From positions 14,062,373 through 14,126,372 of the forward strand of contig OX291548.1 in NCBI GenBank assembly GCA_946406115.1: a stretch of DNA of 64,000 nucleotides, written 5' to 3'. The position numbers and the translations under genes were made by a program. The notes below the pieces were generated by a model that did not search any database, was not told where the DNA came from, and was given only the letters and a program-made list of their open reading frames with translations. This document shows positions 45,179 through 57,149 of the stretch, in pieces. Numbering within the stretch: the stretch's first letter is position 1; each line of letters opens with the position of its first letter. The DNA is from Apoda limacodes. Lineage: Eukaryota; Arthropoda; Insecta; Lepidoptera; Limacodidae.

Positions 45179-47563
45179 TTATTATTATTTTTATTTTTTT
45201 TATACCACTAAGGTGGCAAACAAGCCTACGGTCCGCCTGATGGTAAGCGGTCACCGTAGCCTATGGACGCTTGCAACACCAGGGGCATCACACGCGCGTT
45301 GCCGACCCTTCAGAAATCTAATAACATCTTTTTTGAAGAACCCCATACTGTAGACCTTAGAGAAAACCTTGGCAGGGAGCTCATTGCACAAACCAAGCTT
45401 TCGCGGGAGGACGTTTCTCTGAAACCGCACTGTACGCGACCATTTCGGTTCCAAAGTGTGAGAATGAATTCCCTGTCGATGGCGAGCTGTACGATGGTAG
45501 AAAGTAGCCGTGGGCATCATTTCGAACAATTCCTCAGAACACAATCCATTGTACAAGCGGTAGTACACACACAGGGTGGCAAAGTCTCTCCTCGGACTTA
45601 AGGGCTCGATACCGCAAGTGAGTTTGGGATCGGCGACAATTCTCACAGCCCGTCGTTGAACCGAGTCAAAAGGGTCAAGCTGGTATCCGGGTGCACCCGC
45701 CCGGAGATGGCAGCAGTACTCCATATGGGGCCGGACTTGCGACTTGTAAAGTAGCAACCTTTGCCCCGACGTGAAGTACTGCTTCGCTCTGTTGAATACA
45801 CCAAGTTTTTTGGACGCCAGCTTTACCTTGTCTAGCAAATGATCTCGGAACTGAACATCGCTGGAGATGTCAACGCCAAGGATCCCAATGCTCTTGGAGA
45901 TGGAGAGGGGAGTGTTCTGGAATTGTGGGACTACAGTGAATGGGGCTTTCTTAGCGGTGAACGCGCAGACTTGTGTCTTTGAAGGGTTGAATCGGACCAA
46001 GTTTTCCCGCCCCCAGTCAGAGACCTTGGACAGACCGATCTCGATTTGAGACACAAGTTCTTCACGCTTTTCCTCCACAACGGAACGTGGGATGCTTGCA
46101 CGGCCCGTGTAATAAGCGTCTCCAGTACTGTCATCTGCATAGCAATGTATGTTGTTGATGTCCAACATATCATTGATGTGCAGTAGAAACAGCGTAGGAG
46201 ACAGCACAGAGCCTTGCGGGACACCAGTATTAATGTCCATGCTATCAGAGCAACTACCGTCAACTACGGCTCTTATGCGTCTGCCGGACAAAAAGCTAGC
46301 CACCCATTTGCACAAATCCTCGGGCACTCCGTAAGATGGCAACTTCGATAGAAGACTCCGGTGCCAGACCCGATTGAACGCCTTCGCTATGTCTAGGCTA
46401 CATGCCAATGCCTCCCCCTGACTCTCAATGGCTAGTGCCCATCGGTGTGTAAGATACACTAGAAGGTCACCAGTTGAGCGACCGTGACGAAACGCCAGAC
46501 GTTCCATCACCTTGGAGAGAAGAGAGGTTATAGTGATAGGCCTGTAATTCGATGGATCTGATCTATCGCCCTTTTTGGGCACCGGGTGCACATTCGCAGT
46601 CTTCCATGAAGACGGAAATTGCCTAGTGTGGTAGGAAAGCGTGAAGAGGCGCGTGAGTACAGGACATAACTCAGGAGCACACTGCTTAAGCACCACTGCT
46701 GGTATGCCTTCTGGCCCACTCGACTTATGAACGTCTAGGGAAAGCAACGCCCGCCGGACCTCACGCTGTGTTATAGAGATTTCCGGCATCGTCTTACCGC
46801 ACCACGGTAAAGAATGTGGTACAGCGCCTTCATCGTTCACATTCGAGTTAGAGGCAAAGAGACTGCCCAATAGATCGGCTTTCTCTTTTGCACTGTGGGC
46901 CAAGTCACCATCGGTCTTTCGCAGTGGTGGTAACGACGACTGGCAGCAGTTCCCCTCGGCAGCTTTAGCAAGCGACCAGAAAGCACGACTCCCAGAAGGA
47001 TAGTTCGCAAGTCGCCCACCAATTTTGCCGATGAATTGGAATTTTGCTCTGGCAGTTGCTTTCTTACTGAACCTCGAGGCAACATTTAATTTGCGTTTTA
47101 ACTCAGAAATATTCGGATCCTTATTATTACGAGCCGTGGTCCAAGCCTCATACGCAGTTTGCTTAAGAATTTTAGCTTCTCTGCAAGACCTATTAAACCA
47201 CGGTCGTTTTTTGACGCCGGCAGCTACTCGCAGGTTAGGAATGAAACATTCCATACCAGCGAGGATTGTTTCTGTGACTGCGGCTGCGCAGACGTCAGGA
47301 TCTTCTGAGCTATAGCAGATCTGCCTCCACGGGTACGATGCATAAAATTCTCACAATCCATCTCAGTCTGCCGACTTATAATGCCACACACGACGCCAAT
47401 TAATTGGCCCAGAAGGATCGGGTTGTGTGCATGACATTTGAGTCCGGACGAGACAGTGGTCCGAGGAGTCAAGAGGCGCATCCACTGAGACGGAGTATCC
47501 ATCCAGATGTGTAGTCAGCAGAAGGTCCAGTATGGTCCTCTATATCTGGTATTCTCGTTGGAG
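45179..47563 (-). mobile_element. non-LTR retrotransposon family A, longest copy (about 2.4 kb)
   Basis: The element runs from inside its endonuclease domain (TRIPDIEDHT, then LLLTTHLDGYSVSVDAPLDS and SDHCLVRTQM on the minus strand at 47400-47563) through the reverse transcriptase. Its 3' end is shared by the other copies (GGTAAGCGGTCACCGTAGCC on the plus strand, followed toward 45179 by a T-rich, ATT-repeat tail). It is 5'-truncated. On both sides the pogo transposase frame resumes (KLSN before, RFAASIST after), so both junctions are placed to within a few bases. A family with a GAG-less, APE-type ORF2 is consistent with the jockey/CR1 group. Confidence 0.88.
45251..47254 (-). pseudogene. 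family A reverse transcriptase ORF (667 codons, internally deleted)
   Basis: The longest open frame in the window. From about residue 155: KSSGPEGIPAVVLKQ (178-191), NYRPITITSLLSKVMER (236-252), SLDIAKAF with the first catalytic Asp at 288, TGVPQGSVLSPTLF (343-356), and CYADD (371-375) with the catalytic Asp pair, then the thumb and a C-terminal C/H-rich region. About 22 residues are missing in frame right after MER, where the copy at 1108-2222 has an intact VINTQLLRYLEEHDLVSDRQ stretch. This removes part of the fingers. Two stops lie upstream in the endonuclease-linked frame (about 47370-47385), so the ATG at 47254 is not the natural start. It would not make a working enzyme. Confidence 0.85.
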
Positions 47564-47990
47564 TTAGAAAGTTTATCATGATTTCTTATCAAAAAAATTC
47601 TGGTCCAATTATTTTCAGGCATGTTATCTTTCAAATTGTATACGTTCTTTCCAATTTTGTTAAGATGTCTCTGCACGGACATTCTCAGATCCAATTTGTC
47701 AAGCGGAAAGCCCCATTCAGCCAATAAGAGGCAATATTTCACAAATGCCTCTCTCTTTTTCACTAAACAATGTAGGGTGTCCACGTTCTTTGTGTGTGGG
47801 GTTGGTTGTCTCGTTACAAAATTTGAATATCGTACTTATAGGCAATTTATATTTCTCAGCTGCTACACGTAGTGATAGCTTTTTAGATTTAACATCCTTT
47901 TCTAGATCTTCTTTCGAGTAATTTTGATACGGCAAATGTAAGTTGTCTTTACGCATGTGGCAGGCTTATATTTACGAACCATGTTACCTA
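47564..47990 (-). pseudogene. pogo-type transposase, N-terminal DNA-binding half (frameshifted)
   Basis: The minus strand begins MVRKYKPATC at about 47982. After a short frameshift it continues NYSKEDLEKDVKSKKLSLR and VAAEKYKLPISTIFKF, the N-terminal psq/pogo helix-turn-helix. Then, after a second shift near 47730, WGFPLDKLDLRMSVQRHL, NMPENNWTRIFLIRNHDKL gives the CENP-B-type second DNA-binding domain. The frame is cut by the retrotransposon at 47563. Confidence 0.8.
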
Positions 47991-48113
47991 CAAACAAAAT
48001 ACGTATAAGCAAAAACAATTTGCAAACACTCTCACTAATTGGGTGTCCAAAATAGCCCCAAATGCTATTTCAAATAACCCCATACTTCAAAAGCATATAG
48101 AAATCAAATATTT

Positions 48114-48155
48114 GTTTTTTTTATACCACTAAGGTGGCAAACAAGCACACGGTTA
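48114..48155 (-). mobile_element. non-LTR family A tail remnant
   Basis: TTTTTTTATACCACTAAGGT and GGCAAACAAGCACACGG are the inverted last 40 bases of family A, just beyond the pogo end. Confidence 0.75.
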
Positions 48156-48747
48156 ATTCTCTGTTGGAATATCCCAATAACCTTGCGAATAATTCTATAT
48201 TTTGTTAGTAAAACACAGTGTGCACTCTCCTCATAACACATTAAAATACTCATTAAAATTCAAAATGTCTCAAATAACCAGTCCACCACGCAAATCTTAA
48301 TTAGCCCCCTCCTACGGTACACATCTCAAACCTGCGTTATCACTAAGTTAATAAAAGTAAAAAAACGTACTTTTAGTGCGAAAAACACATTTCATCTTTT
48401 GATACAAAACATAAACCCGACATACGCGTGGAAACTGATCTCAGGCATGGGAAGTGTTACATACTAACCCTCAATGACCGCAGGCAACAATTAGACCATT
48501 TTACAAATCTTCAGAGCGTTTGTTACTTTAGACCCGTCATCGTTACTTATGTACCCGGTCTCCTTCCCTACTTAGATGAAATTGGTACTTGTGTAAAACT
48601 GGTATAAATGTAAGTTTATGAACAATGTAACATTATAGAAAAAAAAATATATTCTGAATACTAATACGTACTAAATTAATAACAATATTTACGTTTTAAT
48701 TCGGGCGCGGCGCTTAGCGGTAAAGGCATAGCATAGTTAAAACATAC

Positions 48748-49083
48748 CTGTAGAAGAGAGTTATTCCGTTACTGAGTTATGGCCACGGAAGAGGACCACG
48801 ATTTACAGGTAACAGTTATATGAAGGGTAAACAACGGTGATACTCAAAACCTTGAGTAACTAATGAAAGCATATAATGGTGTCAGATAAATCTCTATCGC
48901 TTATCGCTACGAGATTGAAAAAGCCTGTAGAATTATGAATATCCATACTAGTATTAGACAACGTACGTATTCCTACTCAACGTTTCGAGTATCACCGTAG
49001 TATAGGCTTCATATAACTTTTGCCAGTGCAATGTCTCTTTCATAGGAATAAGTTACAGTATGTTATAACTCTCTTATAGGTAA
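48748..49083. repeat. fold-back element with arms of about 115 bp
   Basis: ACCTGTAGAAGAGAGTTATT (48748 on) pairs with AACTCTCTTATAGGT (to 49083). Further in, AGTTATATGAAG (48815) pairs with CTTCATATAACT (49008), and ACGGTGATACTCAAAACC (48833) with CGTTTCGAGTATCACCGT (48980-48997). The arms are imperfect and separated by about 115 bp. No ORF lies inside. Probably an old MITE. Confidence 0.75.
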
Positions 49084-49089
49084 AGGAAT

Positions 49090-51240
49090 ACATGAATAAA
49101 AGATCGTCCGACGATTGTGTCCTTCTGGAAGCTCTTCTGGATAGATTTTTGTTTTTGGAAAACGTGCTGCCAGAAGACTGCACGTGAGTCCTGCGAGTAG
49201 GACGGAGTTTGTGTAGAGCTTGATTCTCCAGATATCGTAAATATTTAATCAATGCTTATAAAAATAATTATTAATGTTAACAGATTCAATTAAAACCAAT
49301 ACACAATGTCTACATTGGTTATTTTAACGCTATTAGTGGGGATCTTATTGGACCTAGCACTTTCGTCTAGGAAGACGCCACTTGGCGCAGTAGGTCCTTG
49401 GGTTGTTTTCAGCTAATAAATATCAGGTAACCCGCAATACCTCCCGCGGGTAAGCGGTAAGGGGGGAAAAGTTCATCTCCCGCGGTGGTGTCTGCGCCCG
49501 ATTTGTTTTGCATTAGCATGTAATTAATTCGATGCATGCGCTAGAGGCAAGCCGTAAGATCGTCTTAACGGGCTGCCAATTTTTCAGTCCAGTTCCAGTT
49601 AGAAGGACTGGACAGCTTTTGATGCGGCAGAAGTTGTCCAACCCAAAACACATGTAGCAACCATGATAATGTGCACAAGTAAAATCATCAACGGACATAT
49701 TATACTAGCTAAGTATAAATTATATGGTGCAAGGAGATTCGCAACTTCCTTACACCGTTCGTATTATCCAGCTATTAAGTATACATTTGAATAAGAACAC
49801 ATCTTCAGTCTATTAAAAAAGTCATTAATGTCTATGTTAGGGTTGGCCCTCTGACATTCACTTTTTATTTTTATCTGTTATCGATCGGTCGGTCTTCAGT
49901 CTCTCAAAAGTGAAGATTACATTCCTATTAGCGCTCCCGTTCTATGTTACCTTAAATTTTTAACGCGGAAATTGGCATTATAACAGTTTGCATTCACTAC
50001 TCGTAGGGACGGGGGTCCCTAGGGGCCATTTGTCGCGCGACGGTCCCACTTCTCGAGTTACCCTCTCCCAGTGGCCCCGTTAGCGGCTTCGCGTGACATC
50101 AACACGTATCACAGATTTATGTTCTTGAGACTTAAGAGGGCGATATAGGCCAGAAAGCTAATTTCTGTAATTCTAACGTTGTGTATGTTAATGCACTATA
50201 AATCATTAGATAATATCATATACATTACTATGAGATATATATGTTATATACTTCTTAAGTTATTTATACCGTTATGACGCCTTGAAATTTTCAATTTGTT
50301 GTATGGAATTTAACGTTATTACCGTTTTGTAGTCACATTTATTGACTTTTTGCTGCAACTTACAGTCAATGCACTAGATAACAAGCTATTCTAATTATTT
50401 AACCAACTTTCATTACAAACAAATGCAAAACACGCTTTAAAAATTTGCACAAGTGTTGAAACAATGGTTACTTTCAGATTTTTTATTGCATTAAATACTA
50501 TAAATGAAAATCACTCAATATGGTAATGCACTAGACAAAAGCCAGTTGTATAACATATAATTTTTTCAATCCTTCAGATGCTATAGTTTAGCCACAAAAT
50601 TTGCACAAAAACGGCGTATTTTCGCGGTCTAGCCTATACCGCAGCCTTAACACAGCATAGCGAGGCATTATGTCGTTTTGGTTTTCCCCTTATCATCTTT
50701 CTTAATCTTGCGGATATATTTGGGATAGGCTAACTAAAGATTTTTGTACATTTTTAGAGAGCGGTATAGGCCAGATAGCTATTAAGTACTGAATGGTACT
50801 GACCTTAAAGCGTTGAACTCGACGCTTTGTTGACCGTCCATCTGTCCTATCGTCAGGGCGCCTACCTTTTAAGGGGGAATTTACCTTGGGCATAGCAAAT
50901 ACAACCGGGAAAATAGGTAATTTTAACTAAACTGTTATCTGTATAGTGGTGTCAACGTCTTGTTTAATCGTCCAAGTTTGCAAGAATTCTATTAATTTTG
51001 TTGTACACTTTTTGACATTGACACAATTAAGTGGATATTGCTTAATATTATAGTACCTAATTTAGCGGATTTCAGCCGACCATTCCTCAGCCAGCCCAAA
51101 GTCGGCCATGACCTCAGAATTGGCCTCCGCACCTAAATGGGTGTCGGACGGTCGCTGGCGCGCGCGCACCTCTGCGACGGTAGTTGACATTTTTAACAAC
51201 AAGTTACTAGATACCCACATTTTTACTAATTGTACCTATA
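49090..51240. other. intergenic stretch with two diverged repeats, no gene
   Basis: I recognise no coding sequence. A phrase GGCGATATAGGCCAGAAAGC (50141) returns as AGCGGTATAGGCCAGATAGC (50761), and GCACTAGATAACAAGC (50371) as GCACTAGACAAAAGCC (50529). So two related non-coding blocks seem to sit here. GC-rich patches occur at 49430-49510, 49990-50100 and 51070-51190. Confidence 0.45.
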
Positions 51241-51244
51241 CCTA

Positions 51245-53335
51245 TACCTTCAACAAATAAAATAAAAACTACATGGAACATAATAAATAATGAAACTGGT
51301 AAAGCTAGGAATTCTTGTCAGGACTTTGAGTTGATTGTAGATGATGCTTGTTTTAAAACAAATTCTGAGGTAGCAGTTGCCTTTGAACAGTTTTTTAGGA
51401 ATATCCCATTCAAAACAACTGAACATCTAAACTCAAGTCCAATCTTAGCAGAAAAATTATTAAAAACTAGTGTTCCTGAATGTGACGTTCCCTTTGTATT
51501 TAAAAACATTAGTCCTACGGATATCATTAATACATTTAAAACATTAGAAATTAAAAACACCACAGACCTTTGGGGACTTTCTGTAAAAACTATAAATTCA
51601 ATTATTCATGTTGTAGCACAACCCTTAGCCATTATATTTAAAAGTTGTGTTGATAGTGGTGTGTTTCCTGATGAGATGAAACTTAGCAAAGTTATACCTC
51701 TTTTAAAATCAGGTAGTTCAACAGATCCTAATAATTTTCGGCCTATTTCAATACTACCTATACTCAGTAAAGTTTTTGAAAAAATTAAACTTTGTCAAAT
51801 GTTAAGCCATTTCTGTATTAATGAGCTACTTAGTAGTAAACAGTTTGGCTTTATGAAAGGCCGTTCCACAACCGATGCAGGAGTGGCACTATTAAAAAAT
51901 ATATATAACGCCTGGGAGGATTCGCATGACGCCCTTGGAGTGTTTTGTGATTTATCTAAGGCATTTGACTGTGTTAAACATGAAAATCTCATCAGGAAGC
52001 TACATCACTATGGTATTAGAGGCAAAGCTCTCGACCTTTTGACATCCTATATGAGTAGGAGAGTACAGGAAATAGATGTCAACGGTGAAAGATCTCCGGG
52101 ATCAGCAGTCACTATGGGAGTCCCTCAGGGCTCAATTTTAGGTCCTTTTCTATTTCTTATTAACATTAATTATCTCCCATATCATGTAAAAAACCATGAC
52201 ATTGTCTTATTTGCTGATGACACCTCTTTGCTTTTTAAAGTTACGAGACGACAGACATATTATAATGAATTAAATAATGCCCTTTCTAAAATTGTAAATT
52301 GGTTTAACGCTAATAATTTGTTACTTAATGAAAAAAAAACCAAATGTGTAAAATTTACATTACCAAATGTTAGTCAGAGACAGACATGTATTAATATTAA
52401 TAGCGAGCAATTAGAACTTGTTAATTCAACACTCTTTCTTGGCATAACGCTGGACTCCAAACTTCAATGGGGTCCTCATATTCATAACCTAGCCAAAAAA
52501 CTTAGCTCTGCTGTGTATGCGATCAAGAAAATAAGACAATTGACCGATGTCGACACTGCAAAAATGGTATATTTTAGCTATTTCCATAGTTTGGATGACA
52601 TATGGTATCCTATTGTGGGGTAGCGCTGCTGATGTAAATACAATATTTTTGTTACAAAAAAGGGCAATTCGTGCTATTTATAAATTAGGATCTAGGATAT
52701 CTCTGAGGGATAGGTTTAGGGTAGTAAAAATTTTAACTTTAGTGTCGCAGTACATATATGAAAATCTTTTATATGTACATAAAAATATCAATAGTTTCAG
52801 CAAGAAAAGTGACGTTCACAAAGTAAATACTAGAAGTAAAAATAAGCTATTGGTGCATGATACACGTCTACACAAAATAAGTAACTCTTTTATGGGGCAA
52901 TGTATACACTTTTACAACAAAGTTCCCAATAAAATTCAAAATCTATCAATAAGTAAATTTAAATCTTTTATCAAGCAGGTACTTTGTAAAAAGGCATACT
53001 ATAATATTTCAGACTATGTAAATGATAAAAATCCTTGGGACTGATGATGCTCAATTACAGCATGCATAGGTAAACCAAATTAAAATTAAAATAACATAAA
53101 ATTGTACGACTAAAATTTTTTTATTTAAAACATTAATTGTATTTTAGTTTATTTGTATTATTGATAGTGTTTTTAAAAGAGTAACTATCGAGTTTCTTGC
53201 CGGATTCTTCTCGGTAGAAATCAACAACATTGTGAACCGGCGGTAAGGAAAATATCAAAAAATAATATTTTATAACTTTGACGATTCAAAAGTGATTGTA
53301 AAATCCTTATTTGAATAAACCATTTTGACTTTGAC
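51245..53335 (+). mobile_element. jockey-like non-LTR retrotransposon, 5'-truncated
   Basis: Coding sequence from TWNIINNETGK (about 51270) to the stop at 53042-53044, then a 290-bp 3' UTR with CGAGTTTCTTGCCGGATTCT and TTATTTGAATAAACCATTTT. It ends in TTTGACTTTGACTA. The endonuclease half is missing. A 6-bp repeat (ACCTAT, 51234-51252) marks the 5' edge. Tails of the same family occur at 33955, 59985 and, less clearly, 31570. Confidence 0.88.
51331..53044 (+). pseudogene. jockey-like reverse transcriptase with one frameshift
   Basis: Two overlapping frames (51331-52623 and 52547-53044) make up the C-terminal two thirds of the ORF2 protein. The first holds NFRPISILPILSKVFEK, QFGFMKGRSTTDA, LSKAFDCVKHENL, GVPQGSILGPFLF and VLFADDTSLLF (the catalytic box). 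It shifts frame near 52590, where YFSYFHS must continue as MTYGILLWGSA in the second frame. The second frame holds LLQKRAIRAIYKL and ends NDKNPWD. Catalytic residues are kept, so the copy is fairly young, but the frameshift and the missing endonuclease make it non-autonomous. Confidence 0.87.
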
Positions 53336-53362
53336 TATATGATTCAAAAAACATGTCTTAGA

Positions 53363-53881
53363 TCAGGGTTTCTCAACCTTTTTGAGGCCCGCCTCCCTCA
53401 CGACTTGCAAAAATCTTCACGCCTCCCTTACTGAAATTATTCTTCGAAGTAAATTCTTTAAGAATACGCGAATGTATATACTAGAGGGCGAGCTATTATG
53501 TTCCAATATTACGTAACGTTGACTGAGCCGCCCCCACAATCAATTTTATAAAGTCACTTTTATAATTCGAATTTTACAGTCTTATTCGCTAATGCGATTT
53601 GCGACTTGCAACTAGTAATGCTTGTTTACATAATCTTTAAAAGGTTGAAATAAAGCAGTCTTTAAGAATTATGGACATTCCGGTGTACTTTAAGAATTCT
53701 GAATGTATTTTTTTATATGAAGCTATATGCATATTGGTCAGTTACCAGACACGTAACGTTAATATTGTTGTCTATTTTATGAGTCTAGTCTAGTCTCTTT
53801 TTTTATTATCAAATGCTTCGCGCCCCCCTTGAAAGCTCGTCACGCCTCAAGGGGGGCGCGCCTCACTGGTTGAGAAATGCC
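53363..53881. mobile_element. hAT-like MITE (Charlie-type ends)
   Basis: It begins TCAGGGTTTCTCAACCTTTT and ends TGGTTGAGAAATGCC, the imperfect inverse. Flanking 8-mers GTCTTAGA (53355-53362) and GTCTTAAA (53882-53889) differ at one position and look like an 8-bp target duplication. Subterminal GAGGCCCGCCTCCCTCACGA mirrors CACGCCTCAAGGGGGGCGCG. Non-coding, about 519 bp. Confidence 0.78.
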
Positions 53882-54238
53882 GTCTTAAATATTTTGAAAC
53901 CCTAATTCAATTTAAGATTTTCTTTATTTTTTTTTCATTTAGGTAATTTGAGTCTGTGTGTTTCTTTATTTTTTAATTACTTATAGTATTTTTATTTTAT
54001 TTTCATTAATTTCGCTAGATAATTTAAGGCACTTGTGTACTTAGTTTCTTATTTAAGTAAATCTTTTGTGTAGTTACTTTTTGTTTTTAACTATATATAA
54101 CATTAGAATATATAATTGTAAATTAACTATTGTAATTGCGAAAAAAACGTAAAACTACTTAGATGTTAACCTGTGGAATGCTGTATGGGTTTTATAATGA
54201 TTATGTAAACTATATAAGATGTCCTTAAACATTATATA

Positions 54239-54454
54239 TTAAGTTTGATTGTAGTAACTGTTTCTTTCCCAAATAAATAAAAATAAAGCGGCCTCCACAA
54301 GGTCCTGGCAGACTTGACTGAGCTCCTCGATCCCCTCATCCAATTGCATGTGGCGTGCGAGCAGTGCTTGTACCGTATCGGGTCTCCAGATGTTCAATTT
54401 TGCAGCTGCTAGCCACTTAAGCATGTCAAAAATCTTTGCTCTCGGTTTTGACAT
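54239..54454 (-). CDS. small unassigned ORF (71 codons)
   Basis: The frame starts MSKPRAKIFDMLKWLAAAK and continues with RPDTVQALLARHMQLDEGI and EELSQVCQDLVEAA. It is amphipathic and helix-like, rather unlike random AT-rich translation, and its base composition is more GC-rich than its flanks. A longer open extension upstream (to 54592) is low-complexity hydrophobic and less credible. No family recognised; it may be a piece of a mobile element, since a SINE tail abuts it. Confidence 0.3.
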   Translation of the reverse strand: MSKPRAKIFDMLKWLAAAKLNIWRPDTVQALLARHMQLDEGIEELSQVCQDLVEAALFLFIWERNSYYNQT

Positions 54455-54564
54455 CGTTACAAAATAGAATAAAAGAAATAATAAAAAACAACCGAAAATT
54501 TTTAAAAAAAAAACAAACAAGCTCAAGTGAGTACCAACAAACAACCGATAAACTAAAAAACACA

Positions 54565-54605
54565 ACCAGACGGTGTTGTGTGTAATGTCCAAAATATTTA
54601 TTATT
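54565..54605 (+). mobile_element. SINE tail remnant
   Basis: CAGACGGTGTTGTGTGTAAT followed by GTCCAAAATATTTATTATT matches the 3' end of the family S1 SINE at 30930-30965. Confidence 0.55.
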
Positions 54606-55561
54606 ATTATATTTAATTAAATATATTTATTATAGGCACGGACGGAACCCTTTACGGTTTTAACCAAACGCTCACCAAACAATAAAACTATTAACGAATA
54701 TTATATCTATTTACAACCAACTAAACCGTCACCGAACGAAGTTCCTACCTAATTAACTGAACAGCGAGTACGAGGTGAGCCCGTTGCAAAATCACGTAAC
54801 GAGACTTTTAAGTTGAGGTCCGTGGACAAGAACCACGCTCTGCTACCAGCTTGTATCTTCCAGATACTAAATTAAATGTTCACCTTGTATCGCTGTAGTT
54901 AATGTGCGTCGCGGGGCTAGGAACCTAGGCAATCGGTCTGTCCTTATGTCACCTACCAGGGTCTCTCTATGGGACGGAAATTTATTTTAAAACATTAGGA
55001 AAATTATAATACAAATAAAGAAGGGTAATAAAAGCATTTGTGTGCGTCACCGTAGCGGCTCCTGTAGTTAGATGCTCACCACTGCCAGATCCACTGAAAT
55101 AGAATAGGTACCACCACACAGTTTCTAATAAACTTTAAGTCCAAGAACTAATTTCCACAAAAAACGCGACGATACCGCGAAGTTGGTATTGCAAACCGAT
55201 ATGACCGATGCGTCATTGCTAGCCAGCAGTCACCGGCGCATCGAGTTATGAATGTTTACCGAACATTATTATTATTAAAGAAATACCTATAGGTACATAC
55301 GAGTACTGGCTGTGTGGCTGAGTACTGGTACTGGCTGTTTCTGTGAACGTTGTTTTGCGACGGCTTACTCTTGAAAAATTGCTATATATTGTATACGACC
55401 TCTATTGCTTATCTCCCCTCTCTTTCCCTCTCAGCTTTATCATTTCTCCCCCATCACCATCCTCCTACCTCCGCACTCAATTCACACAAACTGCTGTTCA
55501 ACTATAGGAAAAACTCTATTTTGTTGAAACGCTACACTAAAATTCAAATTCATCGGTAAAA

Positions 55562-55612
55562 TGGGTGGGCCACTTGCGAGCTATCCCTCTGGGAGTCGTG
55601 CTTTGTGCCACT
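55562..55612 (+). mobile_element. non-LTR family A scrap
   Basis: GGTGGGCCACTTGCGAGCTA and TCCCTCTGGGAGTCGTGCTT match the family A coding segment GGRLANYPSGSRA. About 50 bp only, joined to unrelated DNA at both ends. Confidence 0.7.
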
Positions 55613-55614
55613 CA

Positions 55615-57140
55615 AAAAATATGAGGCTAGCAGAGTACTGTTTTTTGGTACGTTAAAGGAACTTTGTTACTCATAAATGTTTTTTCTACTAATACAACGG
55701 CCGTCAATTTGTTACTCATAACCAAGCCAAAACCGTTAAGGACAGTAACTACATTGCACTGCTACAAATTACAAACTGTTAAATCACATAGCTAACTCTA
55801 ATTTGCCAGATTAGCTTACTATAGTAGGCTAATATAGAGAATCAAATAGGTTGTATGAGCAGATTCAGAACAATTAAACGAACCGATTTGACCGTTGTTT
55901 AAAGTAAACATTTGATGTAAATTAGTTTAGCAGACAAAACTGTTGAATGAGCAGATACATTTATTTAGAATTACTAGCATATTAGCATTCTGATCACCTG
56001 AAGTAGCATAACAGAGCGTGTTTCATTGACAGACTTATTAGCAACCGTAGCTGGCCAGAGTTTGTTTTATTAACAACGGGCTGTAGTATCAATATATTTA
56101 TTGTTCAACCAGACTGTCACTAGAGGGTGCTACTTGTATTTTAAAACACGCTATGGCACGTTTTAGCAGGGCAGTTATATGGGACGCGTAATAATGTACG
56201 AGTGTGAATAGTGGAGATTGCGCTTAGAGTATAATAGATGCTCTTAAGCTATTGAATCATCTTATTTCACTTTAATTAGACAGCAAGTCCAATCGCTAGT
56301 ATCACTCCAGCGTCTCTGCAGAAACGCCAACAGAGCTTTGTTTTTGCTACTCAAATTAAATTGTATATATTATCTATAGTTATAGTTACAAATAAAAGAT
56401 GTATTTGTACCTATAACGTCGTTTTCTCTCCTGGTAAACACTTAAAAATATTAATTGACTAAATAAGTTACAGTGGCAGAACAGAATTTGTTTTATTGAT
56501 GGAGTAAATTAGCTGATGCAGCAGACCAGACTATTTCGTTGACAGTTAGAAATTGATTAACGTAGCAGGTCACAATTTATTGTCTTAACGAAGTTACGAT
56601 GTAAGTTAAACTTCAGGTCCCGATAAAAAGTATTAGCTAGGTAGGTACCACCCACCTAGGTACATTGTCATTGAGGATACTTCTTGACAAAATTGTGCGA
56701 CGTGACACGTGGTTAAGATGAATTGTAACGATTTAAAAGTGAAATCTTTAAAAATATTGTGTTTTTAAATCTTTAAATTACTTATACATTCATAACATTT
56801 TCTCGGATGTTATAGCTTCTCACAACCAACGTTAGAACTTGTATCTACAAATTAAGACCGGTTTTGTTTCAACGAAATGTGAGAGTAGACTAGGTATAGC
56901 ATATTTATGATTTTTCTTTCGTTGGTATATTTTCTAGTTCAGACGCGAGAGTTGTAAAGTGTTTATGTGTGGTTTAGGTAGTTATCTATCATTTTTGGGT
57001 TACATACGCATACGTCGGTATAGAAAAACTTCTTTTGATATCGCCTTGAAGGTAAGATATACTATTTTTTAGTTATGTAATCGGTAAGCCTGAGTCGCAC
57101 ACAGTTTTTGTGAGTTTGTAACTCAATTTTCGCGTTCGCG
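55615..57140. other. AT-rich intergenic stretch
   Basis: No gene, RNA or recognisable transposon. A small palindromic phrase (TAGGTAGGTACCACCCACCTAGGT, given in part: TAGGTAGGTACC at 56638) is the only local structure seen. Confidence 0.45.
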
Positions 57141-57149
57141 AAAATATTC

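Larger units (their letters stand above)
42487..48060 (-). mobile_element. pogo-type DNA transposon interrupted by a non-LTR insertion
   Basis: The transposase coding pieces lie on the minus strand at 47564-47990 (N-terminal half) and 43213-45178 (C-terminal part). The 45179-47563 non-LTR element sits between them. The outer ends share TGTCC(C/A)AAATAGCCCCA: 42486-42502 has TGTCCCAAATAGCCCCACGG then GGGGCTATTT, and about 48043-48062 has GTCCAAAATAGCCCCA. These are probable terminal sequences, although as written they are in direct rather than inverted orientation, so the exact ends are uncertain. Without the insert the element would be about 3.2 kb. Confidence 0.65.

Noticed and set aside
46837..47502. 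Alternate frames inside the family A element
   Set aside because: Antisense or shifted readings of the RT/endonuclease coding sequence.
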